From positions 434,001 to 498,000 of the forward strand of contig NZ_VDUX01000002.1 of the NCBI RefSeq assembly GCF_008039565.1: 64,000 nt of DNA, given 5' to 3'. Of this stretch, positions 18,894-27,909 are shown piece by piece. The DNA is from Aeromicrobium terrae (GTDB taxonomy: Bacteria > Actinomycetota > Actinomycetes > Propionibacteriales > Nocardioidaceae). The notes under the pieces are model-generated. The model was not told the DNA's origin, made no database searches, and was given only the letters and a program-made list of their open reading frames with translations. Numbering within the stretch: position 1 is the stretch's first letter; the number at the start of each line of letters is the position of its first letter. The position numbers and the translations under genes were made by a program.

Positions 18894-19906
18894 GCGGGCT
18901 CCAGCTCCCCCGAGCCGCGCGCGACGAGCTCGGTGTCGACGATGATCTCGAGCGGGTGCTCGTCCGGGCGGTCGTGCTCGCGGGCGTCGAGGTGGGCGAT
19001 GACCCGCTCCGTGGCCGCGACCCCGATGCCGTGCGGGTCCTGGTTCACGCAGGTGATGGCCGGCGTGAGCGTCGTGGCCATCGGGAAGTCGCCGAAGCTG
19101 ATCATCGCGACGTCGGTGCGGCCGGCGACGTGGAGCGCGTGGACCGCGCCCATCGCGGCGCGCGGGTTCGCCGCGAACACGGCCGTCGGCGGCTCCGGTG
19201 CGGCCAGCAGGCGGGTGACGACGTCGAACGCCTCGTCCTCGTCGCCGCTACCTTCGGGGAACCAGGACGGGTCGGGCTCGACGTCGACCGCGGCGAGCGC
19301 GTCGCGGTAGCCGAGCAGACGATGGGCCGTGGTCGGGAAGTGCACGTCGTTGCCGACGAACGCGATGCGCCGGTGGCCGCGCTCGGTGAGGTGGTCCACC
19401 GCCTGCCGGGTCAGCCCGCGGTCGTCGACGGCGACGATGTCGTAGCCGCCGATCTCGACCTGCCGGTCGACCATGACGATCGGCAACGTCGCGCGGAAGC
19501 GCTCGAGGTAGGAGTGGTCGCCGGTGACGGGCGCGAGGATCAGGGCGCGGACGCGCTGCATCGCCATCCGCTCGACCTGCTGGCGCTCACGCTCCGGGTC
19601 GGAGCCGGTGCTGCCGAAGATCACCGTCATGCCGGCGTCGAGCGCCCGAGCCTCGACAGCGCTCATCAGCTCGGCGAAGAACGGGTCGGCGATGGAGTCC
19701 ATCACCACGCCGATCGTGTCGCCGCCGCCGGACTTCAGGGACCGCGCGAACGAGTTCGGCACGTAGTGCAGCTCGGCGATCGAGGCCGCGACCCGGGTGC
19801 GCACCTCCTCGCTCACGGACGCCTCATGGTTGACCACCCGGGAGACCGTCTTGATGCTCACGCCGGCGTGCGAGGCGACGTCGTGCAGCGTGGGTCGGCG
19901 AGCCAT
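18890..19906 (-). CDS. LacI-family transcriptional regulator
   Basis: A 338-residue repressor: N-terminal LacI HTH with the canonical TLHDVASHAGVS and SIKTVSRVV helices, hinge helix ending near residue 60, then a type 1 periplasmic-binding-like ligand domain. It is the first gene of the operon and probably represses it through two identical operators just upstream. I prefer the ATG at 19906: CACGAT is 7 bases before it and TTGACA a further 18 bases upstream; the in-frame ATG at 19915 would overlap that -10. The inducer is presumably the transported sugar or its phosphate. Confidence 0.9.
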   Translation of the reverse strand: MARRPTLHDVASHAGVSIKTVSRVVNHEASVSEEVRTRVAASIAELHYVPNSFARSLKSGGGDTIGVVMDSIADPFFAELMSAVEARALDAGMTVIFGSTGSDPERERQQVERMAMQRVRALILAPVTGDHSYLERFRATLPIVMVDRQVEIGGYDIVAVDDRGLTRQAVDHLTERGHRRIAFVGNDVHFPTTAHRLLGYRDALAAVDVEPDPSWFPEGSGDEDEAFDVVTRLLAAPEPPTAVFAANPRAAMGAVHALHVAGRTDVAMISFGDFPMATTLTPAITCVNQDPHGIGVAATERVIAHLDAREHDRPDEHPLEIIVDTELVARGSGELEPA

Positions 19907-19928
19907 GCGGGCCATCGTGCGCAGCCGC

Positions 19929-19942
19929 TGACAACGTTGTCA
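19929..19942. promoter_or_regulatory. LacI operator O1
   Basis: TGACAACGTTGTCA is a perfect 14-bp palindrome with the CG centre typical of LacI-family sites. It covers the proposed -35 (TTGACA, minus strand 19938-19943) of the lacI-manA-transport operon. Confidence 0.85.
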
Positions 19943-19951
19943 AGGACTTTC

Positions 19952-19965
19952 TGACAACGTTGTCA
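19952..19965. promoter_or_regulatory. LacI operator O2
   Basis: A second identical copy of TGACAACGTTGTCA, 23 bp centre-to-centre from the first, about two helical turns apart. Two dimers could therefore bind on nearly the same face of the DNA. Confidence 0.85.
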
Positions 19966-19991
19966 CCACCTGCGGTTTTGTGGTGGACGCA

Positions 19992-20021
19992 CGAAGGCCC
20001 CGGCCGGAGCCGGGGCCTTCG
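19992..20021 (-). terminator. hairpin terminator of groL
   Basis: CGAAGGCCCCGGC (19992-20004) pairs perfectly with GCCGGGGCCTTCG (20009-20021) around a CGGA loop, 15 bases after the groL stop. There is no U-tract, which is common for actinobacterial terminators. It also insulates groL from the operator region beyond. Confidence 0.75.
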
Positions 20022-20036
20022 CGATGTACCTGTGGG

Positions 20037-21732
<1,696 letters not shown>

Positions 21733-21755
21733 CCAAGGTCGTTCAACGGGGTCTC

Positions 21756-22934
21756 CTACACCGAGAAGAGCAGGAAGAGCCCGGTGAAGGTGTAGCCGAC
21801 CATCAGCACGAGCATCGCGAGCTGGCCGGTGAGCCGGTGCGCGCGCGGCAGCACGATCAGCGCCCGGTCGTGCGCGGCGACGACGGCCAGGACGTGGCCG
21901 GCGACGACGAAGCCGACCTTGAGCGCGGCGAGTGTCGAGGTGTGCGTGGACAGCACGTAGGTGACGTCGGGCTCGGAGCCAACGAGCGCGTGGGCGACGC
22001 CCTGACCCTTCTCGACCAGGTAGGTCAGGTAGTGCGCGAAGACGTAGCCGATGACGATCGGCACGAGCGAGTGCGCGAGCCGGCCCGGCAGGCGGGAACG
22101 CTCCTCGGCGGTCACGCCGCCGGTGGCTCGCGACGCCGCCTGGAACAGCAGGGCCACGACGGCGCAGAAGCCGATGAGGGTCAGCGTGTGCTGGACGCTG
22201 GACAGCGACTTCTGCTGCCAGAACGACGACGCCGAGAAGCTGTCGTACGCGGTGGAGCCCAGCAGCGTCCCGAGGAGTGCGACGAGCCCGGGGTGGACGG
22301 GAACACGTGGCAGGGTGCGGAGCGGGTTGTGCAGCGTCCAACGACCGTCGGCCACGAACGGCGACAGGTGCGCCACGATGCCGGAGTAGACGTCGAGCGG
22401 GTCGCCGCGGTCGTACCAGCGCGGGCCGAGCACGATGCCGGCGACGACCGTGACCACCGCGTAGACCGCCACCCAGGTGCGGACGGCGCCGACCGAGCCG
22501 GGGTCCGGCGAGGCCAGCTCCAGCCACACGAACGCGAAGACCCCCGCCACCGCCGGCCAGTAGCCGAGCCACGCCGGGTACTCGACGAATCCGTCCGGGC
22601 GACCGGTCAGCCGGCCCACGACGGCCTGGATGGTCCGCCACGGCGACAGGTCGCGCCACACGTGTCCGGCCAGGATGGCGAGCGGCACGAGGCCGACCCA
22701 CACGTAGATGTAGAAGGCGCCGAGACCGCCGTTGGCCGCGTCGTCCGGGCCCAGGTAGAGCACCCCGAGCCACCAGGCGGCGACGACGAGGCCGATCGAC
22801 GAGAGCCAAGCCCGCCGTCGCGGAAGGGGTTCCGGGCCCTGGGCGGAATCGGACACTGCCTCGAAGCGCGGCTCCTTCCACGCCAGCGCGAGGACCCCGA
22901 ACGAGATCGTCAGGGCCCAGGAGGCACCGACCAT
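21756..22934 (-). CDS. uncharacterised polytopic membrane protein, last gene of a four-gene cluster
   Basis: Function unknown. 392 residues from the ATG used here, with about nine hydrophobic segments and histidines inside or beside them (LAHSLVPIVIGYVFAHYL, VVAGHVLAVVAAHDRAL, TSTLAALKVGF region). The frame stays open upstream of this ATG and encodes a plausible extra N-terminus with HGLGGSTDLPIP, right up to the stop of the preceding gene, but contains no ATG or GTG. The true start may be a rare codon (CTG at 23003 or ATC at 23000). The intact membrane protein probably works with the three upstream genes. Confidence 0.7.
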   Translation of the reverse strand: MVGASWALTISFGVLALAWKEPRFEAVSDSAQGPEPLPRRRAWLSSIGLVVAAWWLGVLYLGPDDAANGGLGAFYIYVWVGLVPLAILAGHVWRDLSPWRTIQAVVGRLTGRPDGFVEYPAWLGYWPAVAGVFAFVWLELASPDPGSVGAVRTWVAVYAVVTVVAGIVLGPRWYDRGDPLDVYSGIVAHLSPFVADGRWTLHNPLRTLPRVPVHPGLVALLGTLLGSTAYDSFSASSFWQQKSLSSVQHTLTLIGFCAVVALLFQAASRATGGVTAEERSRLPGRLAHSLVPIVIGYVFAHYLTYLVEKGQGVAHALVGSEPDVTYVLSTHTSTLAALKVGFVVAGHVLAVVAAHDRALIVLPRAHRLTGQLAMLVLMVGYTFTGLFLLFSV

Positions 22935-22999
22935 GGCGTACAGGAACGGGATCGGCAGGTCGGTCGACCCGCCGAGCCCGTGGGTCTGGAGCCCGCTGA

Positions 23000-23356
23000 T
23001 CAGGGCTTCACCACGAGCTGGACGATCGTGGCCTCGAGGTGGTGCGCCTCGACGGCGACCTGGCCGGGCGTCTCGATCGTGAACGACTCCTCGACGTCGT
23101 CACCCGGCTTCACCTCGTACTCGTGCTCAGGCTCGGAGTGGACGTGGATCTCCTCGTCGGTGTCCGACGTGATGTGCAGCGTGACCTTCTGACCGACCTT
23201 CACGTCGACGCGGTCGCCCTGCGGCGTGACCTTGCCGTCCTTGATCGCGATGTCGACGGTCACCGGTCCGTCCGACGAGCCCGACGACCCTCCGTCGGAG
23301 CTGCCACACCCGGTCAGCACCAGCGCTGCCGCGCAGGCGGCGATCAACGTCCTCAT
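23000..23356 (-). CDS. cupredoxin-like secreted lipoprotein
   Basis: 118 residues. A signal sequence with lipobox LTGC (Cys17) and a Gly/Ser linker is followed by a beta-rich domain of the size and pattern of a cupredoxin (VKVGQKVTLHITSDTDEEIHVH, then a C-terminal strand pair). A complete type 1 copper set is not seen: there is no Cys in the domain, although histidines occur in EIHVHSEPEH and EAHHLE. It could bind copper with non-standard ligands or only share the fold. It overlaps the preceding small gene by 4 bases. Confidence 0.7.
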   Translation of the reverse strand: MRTLIAACAAALVLTGCGSSDGGSSGSSDGPVTVDIAIKDGKVTPQGDRVDVKVGQKVTLHITSDTDEEIHVHSEPEHEYEVKPGDDVEESFTIETPGQVAVEAHHLEATIVQLVVKP

Positions 23357-23544
23357 GCGTCGTCCTCTCCGTCGTCGTCCTTCTCGAAGGCTCGCTCGAT
23401 CAGGTCGCGCTCCTCCGCCTCGTCGCGCCGGTCCTTGCGCGCGATGTACAGCACGACGCCCACGACCACCACGGCCGGCACCAGGGCGGGGATCGCCAGG
23501 AGGGCCGCGTGGTGAGCGAGCAGCTGCTCTCCGGCCGGGGTCAT
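23353..23544 (-). CDS. small single-pass membrane protein
   Basis: 63 residues: a hydrophobic segment at about residues 10-34 (rich in Ala/Val/Ile), then a highly charged cytoplasmic-type tail (RKDRRDEAEERD...DDDGEDD). It looks like a small subunit of a membrane complex. Start and stop overlap its neighbours by 4 bases each (ATGA), so it is translated together with the large membrane protein upstream and the lipoprotein downstream. No known function. Confidence 0.7.
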   Translation of the reverse strand: MTPAGEQLLAHHAALLAIPALVPAVVVVGVVLYIARKDRRDEAEERDLIERAFEKDDDGEDDA

Positions 23545-25385
23545 GAGGTCAGCGTAGGTGCGTCCCCGCTGCTCCTCTCGCGGGCATGATGCTCGCCGAT
23601 GCTGCGCGAGACGCGTGCGACGGCTACCGAGATGCCGGCGAGGATCGCCAGGCTGCACAGCAGCACGATGATGTTGGCCAGGGTCCACAGCCACGCCGGG
23701 GCGTCGTCGGTGCGCTCGCGCTGGAGGATGTCGATCTCCGGCACGAAGTCGCGCGTCATCTCGGCCTGGACCGGGACCTCCTTGGCGCCGAGCTCCGGGT
23801 CCTTCGGCAGGAAGATCGGCGCGGCGGTGAGCATCCGGCCGTCCTGGACGCGCACGAGCGTCTTCCAGTTGTTCCCGACCGGGACCGGGCGCGTGGTCTC
23901 CCACGTGTTGTCACCGGTGCGCTTCAGCTCCTGGGTGACGACGCCGGAGACGTCCCGGCGACCGCCCTGCCACGCGGTCAGCTGCACCCACGTCGGGTGG
24001 TCGTCGACCAGGTCGGCGGGGCTGACGCTGATCTTCGCCATGATCTGCGGGTCGCGCTCGGTGCCGACCTGCGTGGTGGTGATCGTGGCCTTCGCGTCGT
24101 CGGGGACGGTGGCGTAAAGGCCGTTGCCGACGGCGGCGGCCGTCACCAGGATCGTGCCGGTGACGATGATCCGTCCCGCGGTGCGCGTCGGGGCGCGCCC
24201 CTCGAGGCCGAGGTAGAACAGTGCGCCGCAGAGGCCGGTGCCGACGGCGACCGGGATGGTCATCGCGAGCGACTCGAGCCAGACGTCCTGGTGCCACGGG
24301 AACGGGAAGACGAGGTCGGTCCAGAACAGCTCGATGACGCTGCCGACGGTGGCGATCAGCAGGCCGCCGACCGCACCGAACGCGAGCGGCTTGTCCTTCA
24401 GCCTCGTGAACGCCAGCAGCTCGATCAGGACCGCGCTGCCGATGTAGAGCGGGAACACGTGGTGCGACTGCCCGAAGACGTCGCTCACGACGAACGAGAC
24501 GATGCCGCGCACGATGACGAAGAACCCGGCGGCGAAGACGGCCGCGCCCGGACCCGCGTACAGACGGGCCGCCACGAGGGCGAGGGCCGCGGCGCCGGCG
24601 ATCATCATCGGCTCGAGCACCATGCGGAACTGGGCCACGCCGAAGTCGAACTCGGCCTGGAACACCGACAGACCGATCAGCAGGCCGCCGAACGCCATGG
24701 ACAGCGACAGCTTGTGGAAGAAGTGCGACCCCATCGAGTGCTCCGCGGTGGTCCACTCCTTCGAGAACTCCGCCTCGCGGTGCAGCAGGATGATGCCAGC
24801 GGTGGAGAGGCCTGCACCGCCGATCAGCATCAGGTGCGTGGGACCCCACAGCGTGACGTCCTGGCCGAACAGCCGGTGCCAGACGTCGTCGAGCGGGAAG
24901 CCGATCAGGGCGTAGAGGCCGCAGGCGGCGATGAAGATGCCGCTGACCGGCGCGTACCACTGACGGGTGATGCGGACCGAGGCGATGCCCGGCTTCTCGC
25001 CGTCGCGCGGGTACACGATGGCGGACATGCCGGCGACGAACAGCGCGAAGAGTCCGTAGAGGATCAGGTAGTGCGCTGGGTTCGCCAGCGGGCCGGCGTC
25101 GCGGCCGCGGCCGGCGTGGTAGCTGACGTCCCACATGAAGCCGAGCAGCGCGACGATCAGCGAGCTCGCGACGAACAGCTCGGGGATGGACGCCCAGCCG
25201 GGCTCGTTGGTGCGCCCGCGGAGTCGCTCGCCGGCGCGCTGGAACCACTCGATGCGGTGGGTGCGGTGCGCCCAGGCGATGTACAGGAGGATCGCGGTCA
25301 CGACGGCTGCGCCGACCGTCAGGCCGATGACCTGGTCGAGCGCCGCTCCGCCGGCGGGCGCTGAGCCCGTAGCCGTGATGAACAT
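23541..25385 (-). CDS. large membrane protein with C-terminal YtkA/FixH-like extracellular domain
   Basis: About 614 residues, function unknown. The first ~410 residues hold roughly eleven hydrophobic segments with conserved-looking histidines (DVSYHAGRG, NPAHYLI, WGPTHLMLIGG, SHFFHKLSL, GQSHHVFPL, PFPWHQDVW). Residues ~430-560 form a beta-rich soluble domain resembling YtkA/FixH domains, followed by a final membrane segment and a charged tail. I use the ATG at 25385: CATGCT lies 6 bases upstream and TTGCGA 17 bases further; an in-frame ATG at 25415 would overlap that -35. First gene of a tightly overlapping four-gene operon. Confidence 0.7.
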   Translation of the reverse strand: MFITATGSAPAGGAALDQVIGLTVGAAVVTAILLYIAWAHRTHRIEWFQRAGERLRGRTNEPGWASIPELFVASSLIVALLGFMWDVSYHAGRGRDAGPLANPAHYLILYGLFALFVAGMSAIVYPRDGEKPGIASVRITRQWYAPVSGIFIAACGLYALIGFPLDDVWHRLFGQDVTLWGPTHLMLIGGAGLSTAGIILLHREAEFSKEWTTAEHSMGSHFFHKLSLSMAFGGLLIGLSVFQAEFDFGVAQFRMVLEPMMIAGAAALALVAARLYAGPGAAVFAAGFFVIVRGIVSFVVSDVFGQSHHVFPLYIGSAVLIELLAFTRLKDKPLAFGAVGGLLIATVGSVIELFWTDLVFPFPWHQDVWLESLAMTIPVAVGTGLCGALFYLGLEGRAPTRTAGRIIVTGTILVTAAAVGNGLYATVPDDAKATITTTQVGTERDPQIMAKISVSPADLVDDHPTWVQLTAWQGGRRDVSGVVTQELKRTGDNTWETTRPVPVGNNWKTLVRVQDGRMLTAAPIFLPKDPELGAKEVPVQAEMTRDFVPEIDILQRERTDDAPAWLWTLANIIVLLCSLAILAGISVAVARVSRSIGEHHARERSSGDAPTLTS

Positions 25386-25434
25386 ACTGACAGCATGTCG
25401 TCGGCTATGTGCCATCGCAAGTGATGGATGGCGT

Positions 25435-25459
25435 GTGCTGTAACACAGTGTTACAGCAC
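25435..25459. promoter_or_regulatory. perfect 25-bp palindrome upstream of the four-gene cluster
   Basis: GTGCTGTAACAC and GTGTTACAGCAC are perfect inverted repeats around one central base. Its length and form suit a TetR-family dimer (or dimer-pair) operator. It sits about 15 bp upstream of the proposed -35 of the membrane-protein operon and 16 bp beyond the cspA stop, so a role as cspA terminator is possible, but no U-tract follows on either strand. Confidence 0.6.
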
Positions 25460-25475
25460 GTCACGACGGGCGGAC

Positions 25476-25676
25476 CTACTGGCCGAGAACCTCGTGCGCC
25501 TCGCGACCCTTGGGACCGTCGACGACCTCGAACTCCACGGCCTGGCCGTCCTCGAGGGTCTTGTAGCCCTCGGACTTGATCTTCGACCAGTGCACGAACA
25601 CGTCGTCCTGGCCCTCGACCTCGATGAACCCGTAGCCCTTGTCGGCGTTGAACCACTTGACGGTGCCTTGCACCAT
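25476..25676 (-). CDS. cspA: cold-shock protein (CspA family)
   Basis: A 66-residue single cold-shock domain that binds single-stranded RNA/DNA. RNP1 is KGYGFIEV (residues 13-20) and RNP2 DVFVHW (25-30); the aromatic residues needed for nucleic acid stacking are present. A possible -10 (TAGTCT, minus strand 25730-25735) would give a leader of about 48 bases. It follows the sulfur-carrier gene on the same strand, an arrangement like Streptomyces. Confidence 0.97.
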   Translation of the reverse strand: MVQGTVKWFNADKGYGFIEVEGQDDVFVHWSKIKSEGYKTLEDGQAVEFEVVDGPKGREAHEVLGQ

Positions 25677-25742
25677 GCCGTTACTCCACTCGTTGCTGCA
25701 GAAGACCCGCGCGGCCTCTTCCTGGGGTGAGACTACCCGCCC

Positions 25743-26018
25743 TCAGCCACCTGCCACTGCGGGGATGATGCTCACCTGGGTCCCCTCCGGGGTGGGGGTG
25801 TCCAGACCGGACGCGAAGCGCACGTCCTCCTCCGCGACGTAGATGTTCACGAAGCGGCGCAGCGCCCCCTGCTCGTCGACGACGCGGGCCTTGATGCCGG
25901 GGTGGTTCGACTCCAGGGAGTCGAGGACCTCCGACAGCGTGGAGCCCTCGGCGCTCACCTGGGACTGGTCTCCGGTGTAGGTGCGGAGGATGGTCGGGAT
26001 GCGGACCGAGACGGCCAT
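25743..26018 (-). CDS. MoaD/ThiS-like sulfur carrier protein
   Basis: 91 residues with the ubiquitin-like beta-grasp pattern and a C-terminal Gly-Gly (ending IPAVAGG), the site where an E1-like enzyme adenylates and converts the tail to a thiocarboxylate. It therefore donates sulfur in a biosynthetic step. It is 15 bases downstream of the threonine-synthase-like gene and shares its SAM-riboswitch-controlled transcript, so the acceptor is probably a methionine-pathway intermediate, comparable to CysO with CysM in Mycobacterium. No desampylase-type protease (Mec) or E1 enzyme is adjacent. Confidence 0.88.
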   Translation of the reverse strand: MAVSVRIPTILRTYTGDQSQVSAEGSTLSEVLDSLESNHPGIKARVVDEQGALRRFVNIYVAEEDVRFASGLDTPTPEGTQVSIIPAVAGG

Positions 26019-26033
26019 GAGTGTCCTTCTCTC

Positions 26034-27302
26034 CTAGATCAGGTTCGCAGCGACGAACGCGTCGTACGTGGGGGCGATGGTGGCGGCCGGGCCGACGCGG
26101 TCGCTGACCGCGTCGAGGGTCTTGAGGCCGTGGCCGGTGTTGATCACGACGGTCTCGAGGTCGGGGTCGAGCTGGCCGGTCTCGGTGAGCTTCTTCAGCA
26201 CACCGACCGTGGTGCCGCCGGCGGTCTCGGTGAAGATGCCCTCGGTGCGGGCGAGCAGCACGATCGCGTCACGGACCTCGTCGTCGCTGATGTCCTCGAC
26301 CGTGCCGCCGGTGGCCCGGCAGATGTCGAGCACGTAGATGCCGTCGGCGGGGTTGCCGATGGCCAGCGACTTGGCGATCGTGTCGGGCTTGACCGGGCGG
26401 ATGGCGTCGACGCCGTCCTTGTAGGCGGTGGCGACCGGTGAGCAGCCGGTGGCCTGGGCGCCGAAGACCTTGTACGGCTTGGCCTCGACGAGGCCGAGCG
26501 CGACGAGCTCCTGGAACGCCTTGTGCACCTTGGTGAGCTGCGAGCCCGACGCCACCGGGATGACGATCTGGTCCGGCAGGCGCCAGCCGAGCTGCTCGGC
26601 GATCTCGTAGCCGAGCGTCTTGGAGCCCTCGGCGTAGAACGGGCGGACGTTGACGTTGACGAACGCCCAGCCCTCCTCCTCGCCGGCGATCTCGCTGGCC
26701 AGCTTGTTGACGTCGTCGTAGGTGCCGTCGACGGCCACGAGGTTCTCGGTGTAGATCGCGGAGTTGACCTGCTTCGGCGTCTCCAGGTCGCTCGGGATGA
26801 AGACGACGGTCTTGATGCCCGCGCGAGCACCGGCCGCGGCGACGGCGTTGGCGAGGTTGCCGGTGGACGGGCACGCGAACACCCGGGCGTTCAGCTCGCG
26901 GGCGGCGCTCAGGGCGCACGCGACGACGCGGTCCTTGAAGGAGTTCGTGGGGTTGGTGCTGTCGTCCTTGACCCACAGCTTGGCGATGCCCAGCTCGGCG
27001 CCGAGGTTCTTCGCCTCCAGCAGGCGGGTGAAGCCGGGCTCGAGGTTCGGGCTCTGCTCGATGTCGTCGGGCACGGGCAGCAGCGCCTTGTAACGCCAGA
27101 TGTTGCGGGGGCCCGCCTCGATCTGCTCGCGGGTGACGGTGCCGAAGTCGTAGCCGATCTCGAGCGGGCCGAAGCACTCGTGGCAGACGTAGTGGGGGCC
27201 GAGCTCGCGCTCCGTGCCGCACTCGCGACAGACGAGCGAACGCGCGGGGCCGAAGGCGCCGTCGCGGAGGGTGCCGACCGAATCTGGGGCCGTGATGGTC
27301 AC
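26034..27302 (-). CDS. threonine synthase homologue under SAM-riboswitch control (probable O-phosphohomoserine sulfhydrylase, MetM-like)
   Basis: 422 residues, fold-type II PLP enzyme. An N-terminal zinc-ribbon-like module has Cys25, Cys28, Cys40 and Cys43; the PLP lysine is in NSFKDR near residue 121; a phosphate-binding SGS-type loop follows (PVASGSQL). By homology it would act on O-phosphohomoserine. Classical ThrC makes threonine, but the SAM-I riboswitch and the co-transcribed sulfur carrier indicate that it makes homocysteine from O-phosphohomoserine using protein-bound sulfur, as I recall being described for a Streptomyces pair (MetM/MetO). Start is GTG at 27302, preceded by AGGAGG. 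A plain threonine synthase remains possible. Confidence 0.85.
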   Translation of the reverse strand: MTITAPDSVGTLRDGAFGPARSLVCRECGTERELGPHYVCHECFGPLEIGYDFGTVTREQIEAGPRNIWRYKALLPVPDDIEQSPNLEPGFTRLLEAKNLGAELGIAKLWVKDDSTNPTNSFKDRVVACALSAARELNARVFACPSTGNLANAVAAAGARAGIKTVVFIPSDLETPKQVNSAIYTENLVAVDGTYDDVNKLASEIAGEEEGWAFVNVNVRPFYAEGSKTLGYEIAEQLGWRLPDQIVIPVASGSQLTKVHKAFQELVALGLVEAKPYKVFGAQATGCSPVATAYKDGVDAIRPVKPDTIAKSLAIGNPADGIYVLDICRATGGTVEDISDDEVRDAIVLLARTEGIFTETAGGTTVGVLKKLTETGQLDPDLETVVINTGHGLKTLDAVSDRVGPAATIAPTYDAFVAANLI

Positions 27303-27315
27303 GGGACCTCCTGGG

Positions 27316-27421
27316 TCATCTTTCCCGGGTCGACTCTCGCCCGGGACGGAAGGAGCACCTGGCTCAGTCGAGCTGGTTGCTGGGGTTTCGTCGGGCCGTG
27401 TCCCTCTACCCCTCGTGATGA
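27316..27421 (-). promoter_or_regulatory. SAM-I (S-box) riboswitch
   Basis: Read on the minus strand, the leader has every S-box landmark in order: P1 5' strand TCATC (27417-27421), GAGGGGTAGAGGGA, GGCCCGACGAAACC, AGCAACC, AGGTGCTCCTTCC, a P4 stem of CCCGGG repeats, and GAAAGATGA whose GATGA (27316-27320) closes P1. The SD AGGAGG (27307-27312) begins 3 bases after P1, so control of translation is likely. A -10 (TAGGCT, minus strand 27430-27435) with TGGACG 18 bases upstream would start the RNA right at P1. High SAM should lower expression of the downstream enzyme and sulfur carrier. Confidence 0.93.
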
Positions 27422-27469
27422 GTGGGTCCAGCCTACGGGGGCGTCTCACGATGCGTCCACTTTGTCCGC

Positions 27470-27907
27470 TCAGTGAGACGGTCGTGACCACCTCGTGGAC
27501 GGCGGCCGGTAACCCCCGTCGGACAGGCTGGCCAGCCGCTCGAACGGGTTGTACGACGAGTGGTCGCCCGCGACGGCGTACGAGAACAGCACGGCGAGGA
27601 AGTACAGCGGGAGCATGGGCGTCCCGACGAGGAACGCGTACTGCGTGCAGTGCCGGTCCTCGTGCTGCAGGAGCAGGGGGCGCTCGCCCAGCCAGTCGAC
27701 GTCGTGCCGGCTGAGGATGACCGAGCCGATGGTGAACGCGCCCGCCTTGGGGAATCGCCAGCGGTAGCCGCTCGCGAGGTAGGTGCCCCGCCCACGCCGC
27801 TGGACGGTGGCGCCGCCGATCCAGGCGATCAACAGCCCGAGCGGCGTGCTCAGGTTGAGCCAGTTGAGGACGGTCCGCACCCGCGTCCAGGGCGTGCTCG
27901 GCAGCAT
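27470..27907 (-). CDS. membrane protein with an HExxH-like motif, unknown function
   Basis: 145 residues. Hydrophobic segments lie at about residues 20-35 and 100-120. Residues near 79-86 read HEDRHCTQ, an H-E-x-x-H pattern followed by Gln, found in small actinobacterial proteins of unknown role (some databases call them Fe-S oxidoreductases, which this sequence does not support). Whether it is a metalloprotease cannot be decided. The ATG at 27907 is 2 bases after the otsB stop, so it belongs to that transcript. An 8-bp inverted repeat (27442-27449 / 27473-27480) at its 3' end could be a weak terminator. Confidence 0.7.
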   Translation of the reverse strand: MLPSTPWTRVRTVLNWLNLSTPLGLLIAWIGGATVQRRGRGTYLASGYRWRFPKAGAFTIGSVILSRHDVDWLGERPLLLQHEDRHCTQYAFLVGTPMLPLYFLAVLFSYAVAGDHSSYNPFERLASLSDGGYRPPSTRWSRPSH

Positions 27908-27909
27908 GG

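Noticed and set aside
25435-25459. Palindrome as rho-independent terminator of cspA
   Set aside because: The stem is possible, but no U-run follows on the cspA strand and the mirror-perfect 12-base arms with one central base look more like a protein-binding site. I keep termination as the second option.
26034-27302. Simple annotation as thrC
   Set aside because: The SAM riboswitch and the co-transcribed sulfur carrier argue against a plain threonine synthase, so no gene symbol was assigned.
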